Below the pieces are notes generated by a model. It searched no databases. It worked only from the letters and a program-made list of their open reading frames with translations, and was not told where the DNA came from. From assembly GCA_963677245.1 (NCBI GenBank), contig OY781921.1, positions 1,736,001-1,800,000 of the forward strand: 64,000 nt of DNA. Direction: 5' to 3'. The position numbers and the translations under genes were made by a program. Positions 54,242 through 62,890 of the stretch are shown one piece after another (position 1 is the stretch's first letter; every line of letters begins with the position of its first letter). Origin of the DNA: Saccharicrinis sp963677245 (lineage in GTDB: Bacteria > Bacteroidota > Bacteroidia > Bacteroidales > Marinilabiliaceae).

Positions 54242-55525
54242 TTAATAGTATTTGAACCAGTTCATACTACAGGTTCCATCTATCAACTTAAATCGCAGGG
54301 TTTGCTGACCTTGTTTTAATGGCAATTTGATTGCTACCGTATTCCAAACAAAGTTTTGTCCTGTGCTCTCAAGAACAATAGTTTTCAAGAGCTCACCATC
54401 ACTACTCACTTCTATTTCTGCATCAATAAAAGTTGCATAGCGCATTTCCAGCGTAAACTCTTTTTTTCTGTCAGGTTCTATCTGATATTCCACCCACTGA
54501 CCAACAAACCAATTATATAATTCCAGACTTTCGTTAGGCGCATCAGTGGTTACCTTCGCTTTGGGTCCGTTTGTCCAGCCTGCCTGATTAGCACTTTCCG
54601 CTATACTTATCGAAGAGTAGTGTTCCGCTTCAATCTGCTGTTGTTCTACATAATATATGCTTTTATCCTGCGACGACATTTGGGTGTAGATCATTCCCAA
54701 ATCACTTATTTCTACAGGGTATGCATTTTTTAGTAAAGACATATATGGAAAACTATCAGGTCCACCTCCAGTACGCGGAATAAACCAGGCATAACGTTCA
54801 ACCAAAGAGCAGCTCTCTAAATAATTAATCACATCAGACATAAACTGTTTCTGGCTATCCTTAGTTATATTTCCCTCCCAGGCACAAAACTCAGTTAACC
54901 AAACCGGTTTATTGTATTTTTTGAATCTTTCGATATATGATTTAAGCGCGGTCGCACTTGGCATATAACAATGAACTGAGATTCCATCTATATCACTAAT
55001 AGGAACCAGTTTAAAGAATTCATCCAGCCACACAATAGGATCTGAATAACCCTGTAGCGTGCCATAGTTCATGGCAGGCGAAATAATTTTTAAGCCTAAT
55101 TCATCAGCAATACTTTTTAAAGCTGGCCATTTATCAGCTGCCTGCTGGGGCGTCATATTAGCCTGATCGGTTAAATTGGGTTCATTAAAAGCCAAAATAT
55201 ATTCACATTCCGGATGTCTGGTTACATATTCCCTGATAGAGCTTTCGTTAACACCATTCCAGGCCATGGGACAAAAATCAACTTGTTGCTCTGCTATAGC
55301 TTCATCAAATATGCTACTTTGCGTTAGCGACCAGTTATACGACCAGGATATACCCGGACCTAAAGTCGTAACATCCTCAACAAATTGATAACTAAATGAA
55401 ACCCCTCTTTTTAAACTTTTAGACTGCTTAACCGGATTTTTAGGTACATATGGAACTTCCTCATCCTTTTGGCAAGAGGCAAATAAAACAAGAATAATTC
55501 CAATGAATACAGATAGTTTTTTCAT
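54242..55525 (-). CDS. GH128-type beta-1,3-glucanase lipoprotein with CBM6-like tail, copy 2
   Basis: A 427-residue paralogue of the next gene downstream, similar along its whole length including the CBM6-like C-terminus. Signal MKKLSVFIGIILVLFASC has lipobox Cys18. Acid/base E115 (FNEPNL) and nucleophile E212 (LTEFCAW) are conserved. It starts 5 bases after the GH16 gene ends, so they share a transcript. Differences around the substrate cleft (for example RTGGGPDS versus RGGKKENH) may give the two copies different preferences for chain length or branching. Confidence 0.85.
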   Translation of the reverse strand: MKKLSVFIGIILVLFASCQKDEEVPYVPKNPVKQSKSLKRGVSFSYQFVEDVTTLGPGISWSYNWSLTQSSIFDEAIAEQQVDFCPMAWNGVNESSIREYVTRHPECEYILAFNEPNLTDQANMTPQQAADKWPALKSIADELGLKIISPAMNYGTLQGYSDPIVWLDEFFKLVPISDIDGISVHCYMPSATALKSYIERFKKYNKPVWLTEFCAWEGNITKDSQKQFMSDVINYLESCSLVERYAWFIPRTGGGPDSFPYMSLLKNAYPVEISDLGMIYTQMSSQDKSIYYVEQQQIEAEHYSSISIAESANQAGWTNGPKAKVTTDAPNESLELYNWFVGQWVEYQIEPDRKKEFTLEMRYATFIDAEIEVSSDGELLKTIVLESTGQNFVWNTVAIKLPLKQGQQTLRFKLIDGTCSMNWFKYY

Positions 55526-55530
55526 GGTTC

Positions 55531-56580
55531 TTATTTTTGCTGATAAACTTTAACGTAGTCAATTTTATACAGAACAGGTTCGTCAAACATACTGTCATCC
55601 ACTCCCTGAGAACCACCCCATGTGCCGCCAATTGCAAGGTTAAGAATAAAATAAAAACGATCGTTAAAAGGCCAATCGCCACTATTTTGTAATTGTAGGG
55701 TTTCTGCAAAAGTGGTTGTTTTAACTCCATCTACATAAATATGAATACGATCATATCCCATAAACTCGTTTTGTACCCACTCCATTGTTAATATGTGGAA
55801 TTCATCAGCCACATTTGTATCCAACGTTTGCTCTGCATGTACATTTTTCCCATTCATACCATTTTTATTTTGGGTATGTAATGCACAATGAAATGTTTTA
55901 GGATCGTAGCCCACATGCTCCATGATGTCTATTTCTCCAGCCCTTGGCCATGAACCATATCCTAACATCCAAAATGCCGGCCATGTACCTCTGCCGCTGG
56001 GTACTTTTAAACGGGCCTCCATTTTTCCATAAGTAAAATCCTGCTTGTTTTTAGAAATAATCCGTCCCGAAGTATACTGCTTACCCAAGTATTCCTCTTT
56101 GCGAGCCTCCAGAACCAAAAAGCCATCTTCAACTCTGACATTTTCCGGACGATCTGTATAATATTGTAATTCCTGATTTCCTCCACCACTACCATTCACT
56201 TCGATAGTCCAGTTGTCTGCATTTAATGTAGTACCATCAAACTCATCTGACCATACTAACTCGTACTCAGGTATCGGAATATTTACCACACATTGTGCAG
56301 AATACTCTCCCATGGTAGCTGTTACTGTAGCACTACCTCCGGACAAAGCTGTTACGGTGCCCATAAATACCGTTACGACCGTTTCATCATCCGATGACCA
56401 AACAATAGCTTCGTTGATATTTGGAGCCTCCAACACAGTGATTGTTCCTTTTTCTCCAATGCTTAAATCCAATTCACTTTTATCAAGTATTAGTGCATAT
56501 TCTTCACTTTCTTTATCTTTTGTGCATGAAATAAGCGCTACATGCATAAAAACCGCTAATACTATGAGGATATTTTTCAT
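55531..56580 (-). CDS. GH16 endo-beta-1,3-glucanase (laminarinase-type) with Big2 domain
   Basis: A 349-residue lipoprotein (MKNILIVLAVFMHVALISC). Residues ~27-102 are a bacterial Ig-like Big2 domain (VWSSDDETVVTV, LSGGSATVTA). Residues ~105-349 are a GH16 jelly roll with E216, D218 and E221 in GEIDIMEHVG, the retaining catalytic triad pattern E-x-D-x-x-E. The extra Met in that motif (E-I-D-I-M-E) is typical for laminarinase and related GH16_3 enzymes. It would cut internal beta-1,3 bonds at the cell surface. The same Big2 domain occurs in the preceding lipoprotein. Confidence 0.9.
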   Translation of the reverse strand: MKNILIVLAVFMHVALISCTKDKESEEYALILDKSELDLSIGEKGTITVLEAPNINEAIVWSSDDETVVTVFMGTVTALSGGSATVTATMGEYSAQCVVNIPIPEYELVWSDEFDGTTLNADNWTIEVNGSGGGNQELQYYTDRPENVRVEDGFLVLEARKEEYLGKQYTSGRIISKNKQDFTYGKMEARLKVPSGRGTWPAFWMLGYGSWPRAGEIDIMEHVGYDPKTFHCALHTQNKNGMNGKNVHAEQTLDTNVADEFHILTMEWVQNEFMGYDRIHIYVDGVKTTTFAETLQLQNSGDWPFNDRFYFILNLAIGGTWGGSQGVDDSMFDEPVLYKIDYVKVYQQK

Positions 56581-56685
56581 TTTGTTCTTTTTTACATTCT
56601 AAAAGCAAAGGTCACTTCACTTATTTTTGATGACTTGCATTTATAAATAGAGCAGATTCAGTTAACAAAGCATGATTGATGAAAT

Positions 56686-56704
56686 GGAAGGCCCGAAAGC
56701 CTCC
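56686..56704 (-). other. Intra-operon hairpin before GH16
   Basis: GGAAGGC (56686-56692) pairs with GCCTCC (56699-56704) on the minus-strand transcript with a G-U pair and no proper T-run. It may act as an mRNA stability element setting higher levels of SusC/D than of the enzymes. Confidence 0.35.
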
Positions 56705-56721
56705 CAAAATCAACTGTTATA

Positions 56722-57684
56722 TTAATTTGCTTTTTTGTAGAAGAAACATGCATCGTAATCCAATGTAGTTCCTGTAACTCCACTTGCTAAGAACGCCAAT
56801 ACATTCACATCATTAAATGGCTGATTGTAGAATACGCCTAATTCCCTGAATTTACTTGCCGGAATTTCAATTTCGTGCCATTCTCCATCACGAGCAAAAT
56901 CAGCATAAGCTTCATAAATTACACCTCCATCTTCATAATCCACTGATCCAATACAAATTTTAGCTTCAGCAGTACCATCATGAAAAATAAATAAGTAAGA
57001 ACTGCTAGCCTGTGTACTTTTCAATGCTATATGAAATACATAATTATCCGGATTTTCGTACATATCTGTCATATCAACCGGAGTACTTTCAGCTCCAACT
57101 GTATAACCAGCTCCAGACCAGCCTGCAGTGCCCACAATAAACGTTGGCCATCCTTCTGATTGTCCATAAAAATTTAAACCGGTAGGTGTTCCTCCTGTTA
57201 AAGTACCATCCCAGATATAAAGAAATTTATTGGTATCATCCGGACGTAAATCATTAATTACTTTATCCTGAATTGCATAATAAGATGTTTCATCAATTTG
57301 AATAATGGAATAGTTAGAACCTTTAAGAGATTCATGTAATTCACCAATTTTAGGCGTTACTTCTACCTCACAAGCTGCAGAGAAAGCACCGTATGAAGCA
57401 GCAATGGTAGCTTCACCTCTTTTTAAACCTGTAACTACGCCATTATTTACTGCTGCTACTGATGGGTCTGAAGAACTCCATTGTATATCTCCTTTTGCAC
57501 CTTCAGGCTGTAAGGTGGCTTCTAATGCTATAGATGATTCAACTTCAACTGACGCTGTTTCCATATCAATTGTTATTCCCGTTGCTGTTACTTTTGGATC
57601 GTCCTTATCCTTATCTTCTCCACAACTTGTAACAGTAAAAGCCACTAGGCTTAAAATTGCAAATAATAAAACTTTTGTCTTCAT
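56722..57684 (-). CDS. Big2-domain surface glycan-binding lipoprotein (SGBP-like)
   Basis: A 320-residue lipoprotein (MKTKVLLFAILSLVAFTVTSC, lipobox Cys21). Residues ~30-118 are a Big2 domain (IQWSSSDPSVAAVNNGVVTG); the rest is a beta-rich domain with many surface aromatics (WDGTLTGG, FYGQSEGWPTF, TAGWSGAGY) and no catalytic motif. Following SusC and SusD, it matches the position of surface glycan-binding proteins that capture polysaccharide outside the cell. It likely recruits the same glucan that the locus enzymes cut. Confidence 0.78.
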   Translation of the reverse strand: MKTKVLLFAILSLVAFTVTSCGEDKDKDDPKVTATGITIDMETASVEVESSIALEATLQPEGAKGDIQWSSSDPSVAAVNNGVVTGLKRGEATIAASYGAFSAACEVEVTPKIGELHESLKGSNYSIIQIDETSYYAIQDKVINDLRPDDTNKFLYIWDGTLTGGTPTGLNFYGQSEGWPTFIVGTAGWSGAGYTVGAESTPVDMTDMYENPDNYVFHIALKSTQASSSYLFIFHDGTAEAKICIGSVDYEDGGVIYEAYADFARDGEWHEIEIPASKFRELGVFYNQPFNDVNVLAFLASGVTGTTLDYDACFFYKKAN

Positions 57685-57723
57685 AATTTAAATTTGAAAT
57701 AATTAATAGTTGATTTTATTCCT

Positions 57724-59304
57724 CTAGTACATTGGATTTTGTTCCATTGGATTTAATTCAATTTCTTTACTTGGTATCGGAAAAAGCTCATGCTTTCCTT
57801 CGATAAATTCAGCCATATGGCTTTGCACTTCGACCGATTCTGTAGCCTTATAAGCATCCATTACTTCTTTAGCAACACCCCATCTGCACAGGTCGTACCA
57901 ACGATGACCTTCCATAGCCAACTCCACTCTTCGTTCGTGACGAATAGCCTTTTCTAAGTCATCTTGTGTATCTGTATACCCATTGTAATTAGGGAACTCA
58001 GGAAGTATCGTTTGCCCATTTCTAGCTCTAAAGCGTACTTGCTCTAGGGCGTTTTTGGCAGCAGTTAGATCACCCTCTTTACAACATGCCTCTGCATACA
58101 TTAATAGTACATCGGCATATCGAATATCAATTCTATTTAAAGGTCCACGAGACGGGTGAGAAAGTTCAATTGAATTGCCTTCCGTATCGTACATACCACT
58201 TTTGCGATTTAGATAGCGAGTACCCATATAAATTTCCTGTTCAGGGTTTTCAATCTGATCATCTGTAGGATTTAATATGGTTGCATCTCTACGCGGATCA
58301 TTTGATTCGTACTCATTGTATAAATTGATAGTTGGCTTATTGAATCCCCAACCTCCTCCTAAAAGAGAAGAACGAGAGCGTGTTAAAATAATAGAGTAAG
58401 TACCACGGGTATATCCACTACCTCCTTCGCCATTTGAACCTCCGTAGTCACCCGTTGGGTCATCTGCATACTGAACTTCAAATACAGATTCCATACTATT
58501 TTCATTTTCTACATAAAAATTGTCGGCATAATTAGCTAAAAGCTCATATTCGTTAGATATGATGACAGAATCACCCCATTTTTTTGCATCACTATAATTA
58601 TGCGTATACATATTCACTTTTAGCAACATAGCTTGTGCAGCTCCCTTAGTAGCCCGTCCTAACTCCTCCGGTGCATAAGCACTCCTTTTCCAAAGTAATT
58701 GGTTCGCGTCTTCCAGATCAGCAATAATGAAATTATAAACTACATCAGCTGATGCGCGAGGCTGTTGCCATTCATTTGATGACTCAATTACATAATCAAC
58801 CAAAGGAACTCCTCCAAATACTCTCACCAAACGGAAATAGTACATGGCTCTTAAAAATTTAAGTTCTCCCAATAATCTTTGTTGAACCTCTGCTGTCATG
58901 GCTTCATTAGGTGTTAGTTCTGGCACTTCACGTATGCCCAGATTACATCGGCCAATACCCATATATTGAGTTCTGTAAAAGTCAAGCAAGTATCCATTAT
59001 TGGCTATGGTTTTGAAGTTTTCCATATCGTATACATCGGGCATATCGCTGGTATTCTGTCCTCCTTTTAGCGCATCATCCGACATCACATCACCAATAAA
59101 GAAATCGCTGTAATAGGTATAGTTATATTCCCATGTAAGTGGAACGTATGCAGCATTCGTGGTGTAAATGCCGGTTTCACCTGATGTATAATAATCCTCC
59201 AACCCTGTAACTGCAGGAGATGGTTCTGTTAACCATGACTCGCAAGAAGAAACTAGTACTGCGACCATGGCTAAGAATACGAATTGTATTTTTGGATATT
59301 TCAT
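57724..59304 (-). CDS. susD homologue: SusD/RagB-family outer-membrane lipoprotein
   Basis: A 526-residue lipoprotein (MKYPKIQFVFLAMVAVLVSSC). SusD-type features are an N-terminal TPR scaffold (LLGELKFLRAMYYFRLVRVFGGVPLVD at about 141-167) and a C-terminal part with RIDIRYADVLLMYAEACC and GHRWYDLCRWG. It binds oligosaccharide at the lid of the SusC pore. It is separated from SusC by 117 bases that hold the second copy of a 39-base repeat. Confidence 0.92.
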   Translation of the reverse strand: MKYPKIQFVFLAMVAVLVSSCESWLTEPSPAVTGLEDYYTSGETGIYTTNAAYVPLTWEYNYTYYSDFFIGDVMSDDALKGGQNTSDMPDVYDMENFKTIANNGYLLDFYRTQYMGIGRCNLGIREVPELTPNEAMTAEVQQRLLGELKFLRAMYYFRLVRVFGGVPLVDYVIESSNEWQQPRASADVVYNFIIADLEDANQLLWKRSAYAPEELGRATKGAAQAMLLKVNMYTHNYSDAKKWGDSVIISNEYELLANYADNFYVENENSMESVFEVQYADDPTGDYGGSNGEGGSGYTRGTYSIILTRSRSSLLGGGWGFNKPTINLYNEYESNDPRRDATILNPTDDQIENPEQEIYMGTRYLNRKSGMYDTEGNSIELSHPSRGPLNRIDIRYADVLLMYAEACCKEGDLTAAKNALEQVRFRARNGQTILPEFPNYNGYTDTQDDLEKAIRHERRVELAMEGHRWYDLCRWGVAKEVMDAYKATESVEVQSHMAEFIEGKHELFPIPSKEIELNPMEQNPMY

Positions 59305-59317
59305 TTTTTAAAATTTT

Positions 59318-59356
59318 AGTATCAAGATTCAAGTATCCAGACACAAGAGTGATTTA
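59318..59356 (-). repeat. 39-base repeat upstream of SusD
   Basis: Second copy of the element at 54131-54169, with four mismatches. It ends about 14 bases before the SusD start codon. Confidence 0.75.
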
Positions 59357-59421
59357 TAATGTCATTTATGAATCTGTGCAGATTCTTTCAATCATCATCC
59401 CTTTGTGGTGTATTTAGTTAA

Positions 59422-62400
59422 TTAGAAATCAAGGTTAAAACCCATTGTAAAAGTTCTGGCTTGAGGATAGTTCCCGTAATCTATACCGCTTCCGACTTCC
59501 GGATCATAACCGGAGTAATTTGTCCATGTAACCAGATTAGAAGCACTTAAATAGAATCGACATCTGCTAATACCTGCTCTTTGTGTAATTTTATTCGGAA
59601 TAGTATATCCCAACTGCACGTTCTTTAATCGAAGGTATGACCCGCTTTCAACCAGACGATCAGAAGTTTCTCTGTTCATTGGGTTACCAGTTGGATTGGG
59701 AATAGTTCCATCAGGATTAATTAATTGTGTCCAGTCCACCCCGTACGATTCCAAACTAGCTTTCATCACGTCTGTATAATCGATCCAAACATTACGCATG
59801 GATGTACTCAAAGTAGCGTCATTCCCAGCTCCTTCTGTGCGATGACGAACGGCATTATAGATTTCATTTCCATATACTCCCTGGAAGAACATTTGTAAAT
59901 CGAAACCTTTAAACTTAGCTTCCAGATTCATTCCATAGGTTAACCAGGGAAATGGGTTTCCAATATCAGTTTTATCGTAGTCATCAATTTTACCATCCGG
60001 TGTTCCGTCAGGACCGCTTGTATCTTTGTATTTAGCATCTCCGGCATGAACACCTATTTCACTAGCTGAATATGAGTATAAATGATCGATTGCCTCTTGG
60101 TCGGTTTTGTAAACTCCCTCGCACTGATATCCCCATAAGGTATATAAGGCCAATCCTTCATCACTTAAAGTTCTGTCTCCATACACCGGACTACCACCAT
60201 TTAACGCAGTTAATTCGTTTTTAATGAAAGATGCATTTCCGTTTACGCTATAACTTACTTGCCCTATTTTTCCATTATGTCCCAGAGCTATTTCAATTCC
60301 CTGGTTTCTTACTGTTCCCACATTAGCTAAAGGATCGAATCGGTTTCCTACTTGAGCCGGAGCTTTCACTCCTAATAACATTTCTTTAGTATCCCTGATA
60401 AATCCATCAACGCTACCATTTATTAACCCAGCAAAACCAAAATCAATTCCAACACCAATCTGCTCTGTCGTTTCCCATTTTCCACCCTTGTTGGCATAAG
60501 TCAGAACTGTGGCACCATTGGCCAGGGTTTGAGTAAGTCCTAATGGATAACCTGTAAATACAGTGTTCGACTCAAACATGGTGGTGGCAAAACTGTTGGA
60601 CGCAATCTTATCATTACCTATCTGGCCCCAGCCAAAACGCAGTTTCAAATAATCCAAAACAGCTGCACTTTCCATCCATCTTTCTTCACTAACTCTCCAG
60701 GCTAATGCCATCGAAGGAAAGTAACCCCAAACATTTTCAGGAAACTTATTTGATCCATCATCTCTAAAGTTAAATGTGAATAAGTAACGGTCGGCGTATG
60801 AATAATGCAATCTTCCTAAAAGAGAAAACATTCTTGTTCTTGCTACATTGTCATTAGCTTCTGTTTTATCTTCAGTAGTTTTAGAAAGATACCAATTGGT
60901 TTCGGTTGGATTTAAAATAGAAGCTCCTGCTCCTCCCATACCGTAGTTGTTGTATTCTTCTGTAGTTTGTCCGGCCATTAAGGATAAACTATGTCTGCCT
61001 TTATCAATAGAATAGTTGGCAATATTTTCCAAAATTAAAGTTCGGTAATGCTGCATATTACTCGACAAGAAATTCTTTGTTCTCTTATCGTAATCCGAAT
61101 ATTGGTAGGCATCACCAAATGAACGATCGCGGTTATTGGCTAAATCCATACTAATAGCAGAACGCCATTTGAAGTTTTTAAACGGTGTTAGTTCCACAAA
61201 CATATCTCCAACCCAACGCTCTACAATATTTTCCGGGTGATTATGTTGTACCATAGAGAAAGGATTCACTACATTTTTAAAATTGGAAGCAGCTGCAATC
61301 TGCCCACTTAAATCTTTTCCTTCGTTATTTATAGAACCTTCCGGATAGTGTGTCGGATCCCAGGGTGCCATAGCAATCGCTGCTGATAAAACAGAGGCTC
61401 CCGGGCTTGAACTATTATGCATGGCATTACGCCCTGTAGAATTTACAAAAGAAAGGTTCTCTCCAATTTTTAACCAATCGTTTACTTGTAATGCAGTATT
61501 CACACGAAGTGTTAAACGCTCATAATCAGAACCTATAACTGTACCATCCTGATTAAAGTAACTGGCACTTAATACATAGCTATTATTTTTATCTCCTCCG
61601 CTAAACGATACATAGTAATCCTGAATAACGGCATTCTTTTTAAAAACTTCATCCTGCCAATCTGTTTCTACTGAAGCATAATCCATTCCATAAGGATTAC
61701 CTGTTGACATTAGAAGAGGATAGTAAGGCGAAGCTCCAACATTGTCTTTCATCCAGGCATTAAATCCCTCTTGCTCATATTTAGCTATTGAAGATGCTTT
61801 AGGATTTAACTTTAACAAAGTTTCGGCAAACTCGTCTCTTTTCATCAGGTCAAGCTTTTTCCACCTGTTCTGCACACCCATATAAGAGTTTAGCGTTACT
61901 TTTGCTTTTCCTTTTTCACCCTTTTTAGTTTTAATCAGAATTACCCCATTGGCACCTCTTGATCCATAGATAGCTGTAGATGAGGCATCTTTTAATACTT
62001 CGGTAGACTCTATATCATTAGGACTTAGAAATGATATATCTTCTAAAATCATTCCATCTACCACATAAATAGGAGCACTGTTGTTTACCGTTCCAATACC
62101 CCTGATTCGTACTACTGCAGCCTCTCCCGGCTGACCGCTATTGGCATTTACGGTAACTCCGGCTACTTTACCCTGAAGAGCTTGATCTAAACCGGCAGCA
62201 GGTGTTTTTTGTAGATCATCTGCTTTCACAGAAGCAACAGCACCGGTTAAATCACTTTTTTTCATTGTTCCATAACCCACCGAAACAATTTCATCTAACA
62301 CATAATTATCAGGTTCTAAAACAATATTCCATGTCTCATTAGGTACAGTAATCTGTTTTTCAACGTTTTTAAAGCCAATCATTGAAATAATGATTGTACT

Positions 62401-62604
62401 TTGTGGATCTACATTTAATGTAAAATTTCCATCAACATCAGTAATTGTTCCTACTGCAGTTCCTTTAACCACAACATTGACCCCCACAATTGGGTATCCA
62501 TCTTCCTCTCCTCTTACATTTCCAGATAAAGGCCATTTATCCTGAGCTGATAAAATAGGGATGCTTAACGCAAATAATACTAATAAACTTAAAAGGTTTT
62601 TCAT
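59422..62604 (-). CDS. susC homologue: SusC/RagA-family TonB-dependent transporter
   Basis: About 1060 residues from the ATG at 62604, where the signal peptide MKNLLSLLVLFALSIPILSAQ begins (the longer frame adds 14 residues ahead of it). A carboxypeptidase-D-like domain (VRGEEDGYPIVGVNVVVKGT) comes first, then the plug with SusC signatures (VSVGYGTMKKSDLTGAVASV, PIYVVDGM, IYGSRGANGVILIKTKKG) and a 22-strand barrel ending RTFTMGFNLDF. It imports oligosaccharides across the outer membrane with energy from TonB. It is first in the operon and is paired with SusD. Confidence 0.95.
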   Translation of the reverse strand: MKNLLSLLVLFALSIPILSAQDKWPLSGNVRGEEDGYPIVGVNVVVKGTAVGTITDVDGNFTLNVDPQSTIIISMIGFKNVEKQITVPNETWNIVLEPDNYVLDEIVSVGYGTMKKSDLTGAVASVKADDLQKTPAAGLDQALQGKVAGVTVNANSGQPGEAAVVRIRGIGTVNNSAPIYVVDGMILEDISFLSPNDIESTEVLKDASSTAIYGSRGANGVILIKTKKGEKGKAKVTLNSYMGVQNRWKKLDLMKRDEFAETLLKLNPKASSIAKYEQEGFNAWMKDNVGASPYYPLLMSTGNPYGMDYASVETDWQDEVFKKNAVIQDYYVSFSGGDKNNSYVLSASYFNQDGTVIGSDYERLTLRVNTALQVNDWLKIGENLSFVNSTGRNAMHNSSSPGASVLSAAIAMAPWDPTHYPEGSINNEGKDLSGQIAAASNFKNVVNPFSMVQHNHPENIVERWVGDMFVELTPFKNFKWRSAISMDLANNRDRSFGDAYQYSDYDKRTKNFLSSNMQHYRTLILENIANYSIDKGRHSLSLMAGQTTEEYNNYGMGGAGASILNPTETNWYLSKTTEDKTEANDNVARTRMFSLLGRLHYSYADRYLFTFNFRDDGSNKFPENVWGYFPSMALAWRVSEERWMESAAVLDYLKLRFGWGQIGNDKIASNSFATTMFESNTVFTGYPLGLTQTLANGATVLTYANKGGKWETTEQIGVGIDFGFAGLINGSVDGFIRDTKEMLLGVKAPAQVGNRFDPLANVGTVRNQGIEIALGHNGKIGQVSYSVNGNASFIKNELTALNGGSPVYGDRTLSDEGLALYTLWGYQCEGVYKTDQEAIDHLYSYSASEIGVHAGDAKYKDTSGPDGTPDGKIDDYDKTDIGNPFPWLTYGMNLEAKFKGFDLQMFFQGVYGNEIYNAVRHRTEGAGNDATLSTSMRNVWIDYTDVMKASLESYGVDWTQLINPDGTIPNPTGNPMNRETSDRLVESGSYLRLKNVQLGYTIPNKITQRAGISRCRFYLSASNLVTWTNYSGYDPEVGSGIDYGNYPQARTFTMGFNLDF

Positions 62605-62890
62605 GTGTCTAGCTTTGTTTTTTAATTGCCACATGGAACTCACCACTTTTGCATTTCATTTCGAAAAAACAATATTGGTTCGTTTCACTAATTTCGATTC
62701 CAGATAACCAAATTATTCTCCTTACAAATGGAGCTAACTTTTCGTTAACACAAGATTATTCCAGAATTTACATAGCTCAAAAAAAACAGCCTCAACTTAA
62801 ACTCAACAAGCCTATTTAAACACTCAACAATGCCTCAACAACAGAGCACTATCATCACCATATCAAACACTTATAAAATCAAAATAAATG
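62605..62890. other. Probable promoter region of the glucan locus, 286 bases
   Basis: This gap between the regulator's stop and SusC must hold the locus promoter and operator. I find no exact TAnnTTTG box, which is common for activated Sus promoters. ATTACTCAA-like and CTCAAC repeats (CTCAACTTAAACTCAACAAG near 62790, then CACTCAACAA and CCTCAACAA) are notable and may be regulator-binding sites. Confidence 0.4.
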
